DNA of 7,332 nt, from assembly GCA_019308525.1 (NCBI GenBank), contig JAFDIC010000196.1:1-7332 (forward strand). Reading direction: 5' to 3'. Origin of the DNA: Deltaproteobacteria bacterium (GTDB lineage Bacteria; Desulfobacterota; DSM-4660; Desulfatiglandales; HGW-15). Positions within the stretch are counted from its first letter, which is position 1. Every line of letters starts with the position of its first letter. A program made the position numbers and the translations under genes. Below are positions 1-5,966 of the stretch, in pieces. Under the pieces are notes generated by a model. That model was not told where the DNA came from. It did not search any database and saw nothing but the letters and a program-made list of their open reading frames with translations.

Positions 1-230
1 CCCTGGGGCTCGCGCCCAAGCTGGTGAACGAATATTTTTGCGCCATAAGTCAAATCAATAGGGAAGGGAAGATCACCATGCTCCTGATCGAACAAAATGC
101 CATGAAGGCCCTGTCCATTGCTGATTATGGTTATGTCCTTCAAAAGGGCAGGATCCTGGCAAGGGGTAGCGCTCAAGAGCTCGCAAGCACCGACATAATC
201 AAAAAGGCTTACCTCGCCTCGGAAACTTGA
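1..230 (+). CDS. livF: LivF-type ABC transporter ATP-binding protein, C-terminal fragment
   Basis: This is the last roughly 75 residues of an ATP-hydrolysing subunit of a branched-chain-amino-acid-type (HAAT family) ABC importer; it would act at the cytoplasmic face of the membrane with a LivG partner and two permeases. The reading frame is open from the window edge, so the start lies outside. Visible hallmarks are the D-loop region LGLAPKLV at the very start (just after where Walker B should be), then LLIEQNAMKAL, in which the H-loop position carries Gln as is usual in LivF, then the LivF-like tail ADYGYVLQKGRILARGSAQEL and a terminal KKAYL. It ends with TGA three bases before the next gene, which suggests one operon. 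Liv-type transporters also carry aromatic acids, amides, urea and other small organics, so the substrate cannot be read from this fragment. The subunit type is confident; the substrate is unknown. Confidence 0.9.
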   Translation, partial: LGLAPKLVNEYFCAISQINREGKITMLLIEQNAMKALSIADYGYVLQKGRILARGSAQELASTDIIKKAYLASET

Positions 231-233
231 TGT

Positions 234-800
234 ATGGAAGAGAAGATTCAGAAGAAAATCAAGGAGTATAGAAGACAGAGGGGGCTGACCCTCAGGCACC
301 TGGCGGAAAGGGTCGGGTGCAGCCACTCATACATCTCCCAGATAGAAAAGGGCCTGACCGTTCCATCCCTTTCCATGGTAGGGAGGCTGGCATCCGCACT
401 GGACGTGAGCGTTATTGACCTTTTCAATGACTTGGCCTCGGAATCGGAGAGTGACTGGCATCTGCCGGGGCCGGACAGGAGGACAATAAAATACCCAGAT
501 GGAAAGGTATCGAGCCAGTTGCTAGTGAGGAGGGTGACCACGAAGAAGATGGAGCCCCTGATAAGCCTCATTGAGCCGGGGGGGACATCGGACAGTGCGG
601 AAAAGATGCAACACCCTCCTGGCACAGAGGAGTTTGTTCTCGTCTTGAAGGGCGAGCTGGATTTCAAAATCAATGGCAGGGAAATCCACGTGGAGGAGGG
701 AGATACGCTCAGTTTTGACGGCTCCCTGGCCCATAGCTGGGTGAACAAGGGTAAGAGGAGGGCGGAGGTGTTGTTCGTGTTCAGTCCGCCCATCTGGTAA
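234..800 (+). CDS. XRE-family transcription regulator with C-terminal cupin domain
   Basis: This 188-residue cytoplasmic DNA-binding protein has two domains. Residues about 7-64 form a Cro/C1-type helix-turn-helix (LTLRHLAERVGCSHSYIS, then QIEKGLTVPSLSMVGRLASAL). Residues about 95-185 form a small cupin barrel. Cupin motif 1 is seen as H127-P-P-G-T-E132-E133 ending at G140, and motif 2 as G156-D ... H167 ... N171, so His127, Glu132 or Glu133 and His167 could bind a metal, although motif 1 has only one His instead of the usual HxH. The length fits the XRE-cupin family (about 180-200 residues), whose members sense small metabolites and control nearby catabolic or transport operons. Its position between the transporter gene and the hydroxylase genes suggests it regulates this cluster (inference). 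The upstream ribosome binding site is weak (GGAA at 221-224), and the gene begins 3 bases after livF stops, so translation is probably coupled. Confidence 0.92.
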   Translation: MEEKIQKKIKEYRRQRGLTLRHLAERVGCSHSYISQIEKGLTVPSLSMVGRLASALDVSVIDLFNDLASESESDWHLPGPDRRTIKYPDGKVSSQLLVRRVTTKKMEPLISLIEPGGTSDSAEKMQHPPGTEEFVLVLKGELDFKINGREIHVEEGDTLSFDGSLAHSWVNKGKRRAEVLFVFSPPIW

Positions 801-813
801 GTCCAATAGAAGC

Positions 814-820
814 AGAGGGA
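814..820 (+). promoter_or_regulatory. Ribosome binding site for molybdenum subunit 1
   Basis: AGAGGGA lies 5 bases before the ATG at 826 and supports that start. The spacer between the regulator stop and this ATG is only 25 bases, and I see no -35/-10 pair or terminator in it. Confidence 0.55.
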
Positions 821-825
821 TAAAC

Positions 826-3177
826 ATGGAGGAAAGACAATTTCACGTGATCGGCAAGGTCGCACACAGAAAGGACGGGATATCCAAGGTAACGGGCAAG
901 GAGGTGTACTCAACAGATGTTTCCATGCCCAATATGCTTTACGGCAGAATCCTGAGGAGCCCCTATCCCCATGCAAAGATCCTTTCCGTTGACACCAGTG
1001 AGGCAGAGAGGATGGGGGCCGTATGCATAACGCCTTTCGAGGTCCCCAAGATAAGGTACAACGAGCGACAGGTAAGCATCCCGGAGAAGACTTACAGGGA
1101 CAGGACAGTGCTCCCTGACAAGATCAGGCACGTGGGAGAGGGGATCGTCGCGGTGGCTGCGAGGACCGAGGCCCTGGCGGAAAAGGCACTCAGGGTGATT
1201 CGAATAGAATACGAAGAACTTCCGGCAGTCTTTGATCCCCTGGAAGCGATGGAACCGGGGGCCCCGCAACTCTACGAGGATGTTATGCTGGGGGACGTCG
1301 TTCTTCCCATAGAGAACAATATCGCCTGCGCCAGGGAAGTGAGCGAAGGGAACGTTGAAGAAGGGTTCAAGGAGGCTGATCTGGTAATAGAAGAGACATT
1401 TCGCACCGGCCGGGCCTACCATGCCCAGATGGAGACAAAGTCAGTGGTTTGCAGGCCCGAGCCTGACGGGGGTATCACGGTCTGGCCCACGGCCCAGTCC
1501 ATTCATAACACCCGCCAGCTACTCGGCAGGATCTTCAACATTTCCCTCAGCAAGGTGAACGTACACAGGGTGCCCATCGGGGGATCCTTCGGCTCCAGCA
1601 TCCAGATGAACACCTGTATCCCCATATGTGTGGCCCTTGCGCTCAAGGCGGGAAAACCTGTAAAGCTGGTTTTGACCAGGGAAGAGGACATGTACGACCA
1701 CTGCAAGTACCCATCCCGCATCAATCTCAAATACGGTGTAAGACGGGACGGCACAATAACCGCGGGAGAGATGAAGGTCATAGTGGACATAGGCGCACAC
1801 AATATCCAGGCGTATCCCCTTCTCGGGTGCATGTCGGGCTGGTTTGTATCCCTCTATCGCATGCCTCACATGAGATTTGAGGGGAAAACAGTATATACCA
1901 ACAAGGCGCCCGCCTGCGCCATGCAGGGGTACGGCAATCCACAGGTCTCCTTTGCAGTGGAGTCCATGATGGACATGATTGCAGAGAGGCTTGAGATGGA
2001 TCCCATCGAGGTGCGTCTCAAGAACTACGTAGGCCTGGGAGAGACATTCTGGGGACAAGGACCCACGGTACGATCCGTTATTCGGAGTTGCGGGGTTGAA
2101 GAGATGCTCCTCAAGGGTAAGGAGATGATCGGCTGGGAGAAGCGCGGCAAACCCGAAGAGAAAACAGGAAGATATCGGCGTGGAATAGGAGTGGGGAGGA
2201 GCTTTCATACCTCTGGCACCGGTGCGCCCATGCCGGGAGAGGTCATAGACTACTCCACGGCCATGGTGAAGGTGAACGAAGACGGGTCCGTTGACTTTTT
2301 GACAGGGCTGATGTGCCACGGCGGAGGCACCCTTGAGGCCTGCGCAAAGATAGTGGCTGAAGAGATGGGTGTCCCTTTGGACATGGTTGGGATATCCCCC
2401 TCTGACACCCGGACGACAGGCTATGACGTATGCACCCATGCCACCAGGGGTGTATACTGTGGAGGCAGCGCCCTGCTCAAGGCCGCGAGGGCCGCAAAGA
2501 GGCGATTACTTGAATTTGCATCATGTATCATAGAAGTCAATCCTGACGCATTGAAGATTCGCCCTGATGAAAGCGCGGGCCAGGGGATCATATTCCTGGA
2601 GGGCGCAAAGGGTAAATCCATCACCGTAGGGGAGGTGGCAAAGACAGCCCAGCTCAAGGGATGGGGAACGGCGATCGCAGTGGAGAGCCACAGGCAGGTG
2701 AACTGCCCGCCGTGCTTCGTGACCAATTTCATAGAGGTAGAAGTGGATACCTATACAGGGGAAGTCAAACCCCTGCGGGCCGTCGCCGCAGTGGATGCCG
2801 GGACGGTCGTGAACCCTGACCTGGCAACAGGCCAGCTTGAAGGAGGGCTCTGTAGAGGCATAGGCCTGGCCCTGCTCGAGGATACCGACTACGACAGAAA
2901 AACAGGGGAATTGACCTGCGGGGGATACCTGGTTGATTACAAGGCATTGACATCGGTCGATCTTCCAGCCGTGGAGGCGGTTTCCACCTTCTTTGCTGAG
3001 ACCTACGAGCCATCGGGGCCCTTCGGCGCAAAAGGTGTCGGCGAGGCTGCGAACAATGCGACGGCCGGTACTGTCGCCAATGCCATCTATAACGCCCTCG
3101 GTATCAGGTTTACAGAAGCCCCCATTACGCCGGAGAAGGTACTGGGGGCCATGAAGGAGAAAGAAAAAAGGAGTTGA
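826..3177 (+). CDS. Xanthine dehydrogenase-family molybdenum-binding subunit (L1), divergent active site
   Basis: This 783-residue protein is the large, substrate-converting subunit of a molybdenum hydroxylase; it would hold the molybdopterin (probably cytosine dinucleotide) cofactor. The length matches the family (about 750-800). Residues about 15-130 form the N-terminal a/b hammerhead domain (SKVTGKEVYSTDVSMPNMLYG, RSPYPHAKI), and the rest forms the cofactor-binding domains. Conserved points are Gln224 (TAQS) near the molybdenum and Glu740 in GAKGVGEAANN, matching the catalytic Glu of xanthine oxidase. Other positions differ: the usual GGGFGGKE is GGSFGSSI (252-259), the usual RGFGGPQ is QGYGNPQ (367-373), and the usual cofactor-binding GQG is GGG (499-501). 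The CO dehydrogenase AYRCSFR loop is absent. The protein carries about 18 Cys, including a CPPC at 627-630. No signal peptide is seen, so it is cytoplasmic. The FAD subunit gene follows 4 bases later. The family is certain; the substrate is unknown. Confidence 0.95.
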   Translation: MEERQFHVIGKVAHRKDGISKVTGKEVYSTDVSMPNMLYGRILRSPYPHAKILSVDTSEAERMGAVCITPFEVPKIRYNERQVSIPEKTYRDRTVLPDKIRHVGEGIVAVAARTEALAEKALRVIRIEYEELPAVFDPLEAMEPGAPQLYEDVMLGDVVLPIENNIACAREVSEGNVEEGFKEADLVIEETFRTGRAYHAQMETKSVVCRPEPDGGITVWPTAQSIHNTRQLLGRIFNISLSKVNVHRVPIGGSFGSSIQMNTCIPICVALALKAGKPVKLVLTREEDMYDHCKYPSRINLKYGVRRDGTITAGEMKVIVDIGAHNIQAYPLLGCMSGWFVSLYRMPHMRFEGKTVYTNKAPACAMQGYGNPQVSFAVESMMDMIAERLEMDPIEVRLKNYVGLGETFWGQGPTVRSVIRSCGVEEMLLKGKEMIGWEKRGKPEEKTGRYRRGIGVGRSFHTSGTGAPMPGEVIDYSTAMVKVNEDGSVDFLTGLMCHGGGTLEACAKIVAEEMGVPLDMVGISPSDTRTTGYDVCTHATRGVYCGGSALLKAARAAKRRLLEFASCIIEVNPDALKIRPDESAGQGIIFLEGAKGKSITVGEVAKTAQLKGWGTAIAVESHRQVNCPPCFVTNFIEVEVDTYTGEVKPLRAVAAVDAGTVVNPDLATGQLEGGLCRGIGLALLEDTDYDRKTGELTCGGYLVDYKALTSVDLPAVEAVSTFFAETYEPSGPFGAKGVGEAANNATAGTVANAIYNALGIRFTEAPITPEKVLGAMKEKEKRS
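3168..3173 (+). promoter_or_regulatory. Ribosome binding site for FAD subunit 1
   Basis: AAGGAG inside the last codons of L1 lies 8 bases before ATG 3182 and 11 before the adjacent ATG 3185, so it favours 3182. It implies tightly coupled production of the two subunits. Confidence 0.7.
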
Positions 3178-3181
3178 GCCG

Positions 3182-4072
3182 ATGATGGTCAATACGAAGA
3201 TTATAGCCCATGAATTTGATCACCTGGAGCCCAAGAGCATCAAGGAGGCATTGCAACTGCTCAAGAAGTACGGGGGGGAAGCGAAGGTCCTGGCAGGGGG
3301 TACGGACCTCTTGCTCCAGATCAAGCAGGAAAAGCTTTTGCCCGGATACTTGGTCGATATATCAAAGATCAAGGAACTTGGTCATATAGAGGAAAGTGGC
3401 GGTCTGCGTATCGGGGCCGTGGCAAAACTGGCTGATGTCCGCGAATACTGCTCCGGGCAACCCAAGTATATCGCCCTCTATGAGGCCATCTCCGTTCTGG
3501 GGAAGCCCCAGGTGTGGAACATGGGGACTGTCGGGGGCAACCTCGGCAATGCCTCGGCCGCAGCAGACACCGCTCCTCCGATCCTCGTGTACGGAGGGCG
3601 GGTGAAACTGGTCAGCGAAAACCAGGAGAGAGAGGTCCCGGTCGAGGACTTCTTCAAGGGCGTAAACCGGACCGTACTGGAGCAATGGGAGATACTGGCG
3701 GAAATAATCCTGGAACCCGTTGCTGAAAATAGCGGCAGCGCTTTCAAGAAAATGGCCAGGGTGGGGGCTGATATTTCAAAGCTTTCCTGCGCTGTCTCCG
3801 TAACGCGGGACGGAAAGGCATGCTCCTCGTGCAGGATAGCCCTGGGATCAGTGGCCCCGGTACCAATGAGGGCCCGGGGAGCGGAGGATCTCCTCAGGGG
3901 GGAAGATATAAGCGAAGGGCTCCTTCATGGGGCGGCACAAAAGGTCGCCGAAGAGATAAGACCAATAGACGACATCAGGTCCACGGCGGAATACAGGCGG
4001 GAGGTGAGTGCAGTCTTGTTCAGAGATGTGTTTTGGGAGGCATGGCAGCGGGCAGGAGGACAGGTATCATGA
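3182..4072 (+). CDS. Molybdenum hydroxylase FAD-binding subunit (M1, CoxM/XdhB type)
   Basis: This 296-residue cytoplasmic flavoprotein would take electrons from the iron-sulfur subunit and pass them to an acceptor. The first FAD pyrophosphate-binding motif is A38-GGTDL, and the second is T116-VGGNLGNASAAADTAPP; both are typical of this family. Residues from about 185 on form the CO dehydrogenase flavoprotein C-terminal domain, ending with PIDDIRSTAEYRREVSAVLF from residue 261. The length is normal for the subunit (about 280-300). There is no Cys-containing insertion between the FAD motifs such as the one that holds a [4Fe-4S] cluster in 4-hydroxybenzoyl-CoA reductase. The two ATG codons at 3182 and 3185 are in frame with each other; the first is better spaced from the ribosome binding site. 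The stop overlaps the start of S1 in an ATGA arrangement. Confidence 0.95.
   Translation: MMVNTKIIAHEFDHLEPKSIKEALQLLKKYGGEAKVLAGGTDLLLQIKQEKLLPGYLVDISKIKELGHIEESGGLRIGAVAKLADVREYCSGQPKYIALYEAISVLGKPQVWNMGTVGGNLGNASAAADTAPPILVYGGRVKLVSENQEREVPVEDFFKGVNRTVLEQWEILAEIILEPVAENSGSAFKKMARVGADISKLSCAVSVTRDGKACSSCRIALGSVAPVPMRARGAEDLLRGEDISEGLLHGAAQKVAEEIRPIDDIRSTAEYRREVSAVLFRDVFWEAWQRAGGQVS
4054..4060 (+). promoter_or_regulatory. Ribosome binding site for iron-sulfur subunit 1
   Basis: AGGAGGA lies 8 bases before ATG 4069. It decides this start over the open reading frame that extends 83 codons further upstream inside M1. Confidence 0.8.
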
Positions 4073-4548
4073 GAGTGAAGAGCATCAACATCACGGTCAA
4101 CGGCGAGAAACACGAGATCGGGGTCGAGCCCAACAGGCTCCTCATCAATGTCCTGAGAGAGGACCTGGGATTGACCGGGACTAAGTATGGCTGCGGTATA
4201 GGCCAGTGCGGGGGATGTACCGTGCTGGTGGACGGCAGGGAAACCTTGAGTTGTCTTACCTTGGCTGCTGCGGTAGATGGCTGTGAGATCACCACCATAG
4301 AAGGCGTGGCCCGCAGTGACGGCATCCTGGACCCCTTGCAGGAGGCCTTCTTGGACCATAGTGCCATTCAGTGCGGATACTGCACCCCAGGGATGGTCAT
4401 AATGGGCAAGACCCTGTTGGAGAGAAACCCTTCTCCTTCGGAAAGGGATATAAGGGAGCATATCAGGGGCAATATCTGCCGCTGTACGGGTTACAACAGC
4501 ATAGTCAGGGCCATCCTGAGCTGTGCGCAGGCATCAACCCCGAAGTGA
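4069..4548 (+). CDS. Molybdenum hydroxylase [2Fe-2S] subunit (S1, CoxS type)
   Basis: This 159-residue small electron-transfer subunit carries two [2Fe-2S] clusters linking the molybdenum site of L1 to the FAD of M1. The N-terminal plant-ferredoxin-like domain binds a cluster through Cys42, Cys47, Cys50 and Cys62 (GCGIGQCGGC, then SC). The C-terminal helical domain binds the second through Cys102, Cys105 (IQCGYCTPG), Cys137 and Cys139 (NICRCTGY). All eight ligands are present and the length is usual for the family. Two further Cys (72 and 152) are not ligands in the family. The start is fixed by a strong ribosome binding site and by VNG-type alignment of the N-terminus. It overlaps the end of M1 by four bases (ATGA), indicating translational coupling. 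No twin-arginine or other signal is seen, so it is cytoplasmic. Confidence 0.96.
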   Translation: MRVKSINITVNGEKHEIGVEPNRLLINVLREDLGLTGTKYGCGIGQCGGCTVLVDGRETLSCLTLAAAVDGCEITTIEGVARSDGILDPLQEAFLDHSAIQCGYCTPGMVIMGKTLLERNPSPSERDIREHIRGNICRCTGYNSIVRAILSCAQASTPK

Positions 4549-4623
4549 CATTATGGTTGCGGTTCCTGTGTCCGCCATTCGAGGAGGGAACAGCGTAGAA
4601 TGCGAAAGAGAGGCACATGAGCA
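4549..4623 (+). other. 75-base spacer between the two hydroxylase gene sets
   Basis: This is the longest gap between genes in the window and marks the boundary between the two enzyme sets. It holds a strong Shine-Dalgarno-like run (GAGGAGGG, 4581-4588) before a six-codon frame (ATG 4600 to TGA 4618-4620, MRKRGT). It also holds a second, weaker purine run (AGAGAGG, 4607-4613), 10 bases before the M2 start. A possible short stem pairs 4562-4567 with 4586-4591 (one G-U pair, long loop). I see no terminator with a T tract and no clear promoter. Confidence 0.5.
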
Positions 4624-5490
4624 ATGGAATACATGACGACTCATAATCTGGATGAGGCCCTCACGGTGTTGGGGGAATGGAAAGGTCGGGCCAAGCTCGT
4701 TGCAGGCGGGACCAACCTGATCCCCAATATGAGGGCGAAGTTAGTATCGCCGGACGTGATAATCAATCTGTGCGAGGTTGAAGGGCTGAAAGAGATCAGG
4801 GAAGAGGATGGGATAGTCCGGATCGGTGCGCTCGCAACAATGAGTGAGATCGGGTCTTCAGAGATCATAGGGGACTGCTGTCCCATTCTCGCATCAGCGG
4901 CAAGGCAGCTCGGGAATCCCTTGACCAGGAACAGGGCTACTGTCGGGGGAAATCTTGCGGACGCATCTCCTGCGGCTGATACAGCTCCTCCATTGCTGGC
5001 ACTGGATGCAGTAGTTCATGCGACAAAAGCCGGGAGCAGGGAGAGGGAGATCCCCCTTGATCAGTTTTTCCTGGGACCGAGGGAGACGGTGCTGGAGCCC
5101 GATGAGATTATCACCCATTTCACCCTTGCCAAGCCAAAGGACCCCTCAAGGGGGAGCCACATAAAACTGGGCCTGAGAAATGCAATGGCCATATCGGTCG
5201 TGAGCATGGCCGCCATGCTGGACGTGGACGGGGATAGGTGCACGAAGGCCCGCGTGGCGCTGGGTGCAGTAGCCCCTAGGCCCATCAGGGCATACGGAGT
5301 GGAAAGGATGCTCGAGAGAAAGAGGATAGACGAGAGACTGCTGGATGAGTGTTCCGAACTGATCAAGGAGGAGATCAGTCCCATCAGTGACATCCGGGCC
5401 TCCGCGCAATACAGGACCCTGGTCACGTCCGTGCTGTTCAGGCGGTGCATCCAGAAGTCCTTGGAAGGGGGGAGCCATGAAGACCTATGA
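4624..5490 (+). CDS. Molybdenum hydroxylase FAD-binding subunit (M2, CoxM/XdhB type)
   Basis: This 288-residue second FAD subunit probably serves L2 and S2. FAD motif 1 is A27-GGTNL and motif 2 is T106-VGGNLADASPAADTAPP. The C-terminal flavoprotein domain ends with PISDIRASAQYRTLVTSVLF from residue 253. The N-terminus MEYMTTHNLDEAL matches the usual family beginning, so the protein is full length. An in-frame TGA at 4618-4620 rules out a longer start; ATG 4633 (Met4) is a less likely alternative. It resembles M1 in every motif but differs through much of the rest, so it is an old paralogue and not a recent copy. As in M1, no extra cluster-binding Cys insertion is visible. The end overlaps S2 by 14 bases. 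Confidence 0.95.
   Translation: MEYMTTHNLDEALTVLGEWKGRAKLVAGGTNLIPNMRAKLVSPDVIINLCEVEGLKEIREEDGIVRIGALATMSEIGSSEIIGDCCPILASAARQLGNPLTRNRATVGGNLADASPAADTAPPLLALDAVVHATKAGSREREIPLDQFFLGPRETVLEPDEIITHFTLAKPKDPSRGSHIKLGLRNAMAISVVSMAAMLDVDGDRCTKARVALGAVAPRPIRAYGVERMLERKRIDERLLDECSELIKEEISPISDIRASAQYRTLVTSVLFRRCIQKSLEGGSHEDL
5463..5474 (+). promoter_or_regulatory. Ribosome binding site region for iron-sulfur subunit 2
   Basis: A purine run inside the end of M2 (GGAAGG at 5463-5468, then GGAG at 5471-5474) precedes ATG 5477. GGAAGG has an 8-base spacing. This supports 5477 over the in-frame ATG at 5387, which would add 30 residues unlike the family. Confidence 0.6.
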
Positions 5491-5950
5491 GCTGGAAATA
5501 TTTGTAAACGGCGAGAGATTGGAGACGCGGGTTACTCCCAAGGAGACGTTGCTTCAGGTCTTGCGGGAAAGGCTGGGCATCACGGATGTGAAGAACGGGT
5601 GCGCCAAGGGGGATTGCGGGGCCTGTACCGTGCTCCTGGAAGGAATCCCTGTCAATTCCTGCCTGACCCTGGCTCTCCAGGTAAAGGGAAAAGAGGTTAC
5701 GACTGTTCGGGGATTGGGTAATGAAAACGATCCCCACCCCTTGCAGAGGAGCTTTGTGGAGAAGGGGGCTATCCAGTGCGGTTTTTGCACGCCGGGCCAG
5801 ATCCTTTCAGCCAAGGCCCTCCTGGAGAAAAATTCCAATCCAACGAGGCGGGAAATAAGGGAGGCTATATCGGGAAACCTCTGTAGGTGTACCGGGTACA
5901 ACAAGATTGTCGAGGCCATTGAGGCCGTTTCAGCAGCAAGTCAAGGTTGA
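5477..5950 (+). CDS. Molybdenum hydroxylase [2Fe-2S] subunit (S2, CoxS type)
   Basis: This 157-residue second iron-sulfur subunit should relay electrons between L2 and M2. The first cluster ligands are Cys42, Cys47, Cys50 and Cys62 (GCAKGDCGACTV, then SCLTL), and the second are Cys101, Cys104 (IQCGFCTPGQ), Cys136 and Cys138 (NLCRCTGYNKIV). By eye about half of its first 71 residues match S1 with no gap, and one single-residue gap lies between the two domains. Unlike S1 it has no Cys beyond the eight ligands. Its gene overlaps M2 by 14 bases and precedes L2 by 16 bases, so it belongs to the second set. Confidence 0.96.
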   Translation: MKTYELEIFVNGERLETRVTPKETLLQVLRERLGITDVKNGCAKGDCGACTVLLEGIPVNSCLTLALQVKGKEVTTVRGLGNENDPHPLQRSFVEKGAIQCGFCTPGQILSAKALLEKNSNPTRREIREAISGNLCRCTGYNKIVEAIEAVSAASQG

Positions 5951-5954
5951 AACT

Positions 5955-5960
5955 GGGAGA
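5955..5960 (+). promoter_or_regulatory. Ribosome binding site for molybdenum subunit 2
   Basis: GGGAGA lies 6 bases before ATG 5967, favouring that start over the in-frame ATG at 5979. Confidence 0.6.
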
Positions 5961-5966
5961 GAAGCC

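Noticed and set aside
1918..1947. Assigning L1 as a CO dehydrogenase large subunit (CoxL).
   Set aside because: The active-site loop reads AMQGYGNPQ and not the AYRCSFR form with its copper-binding Cys.
1519..2439. A 306-codon open frame on the minus strand inside L1, plus other long minus-strand frames across the window.
   Set aside because: They lie opposite genes with clear family motifs, resemble no protein I know, and arise from the codon bias of a purine-rich, GC-leaning coding strand.
3820..4068. An 83-codon upstream extension of the S1 frame.
   Set aside because: It overlaps the conserved C-terminus of M1, is rich in Gly and Arg without family likeness, and the strong ribosome binding site sits at ATG 4069.
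4371..4598. A 75-codon plus-strand frame overlapping the end of S1 and the spacer.
   Set aside because: Most of it is an out-of-frame reading of the S1 cluster domain with no independent signal.
4618..4620. TGA in frame just before M2, considered as a selenocysteine codon or a nonsense mutation joining MRKRGT to M2.
   Set aside because: M2 already begins at the usual family N-terminus, so no upstream residues are missing.
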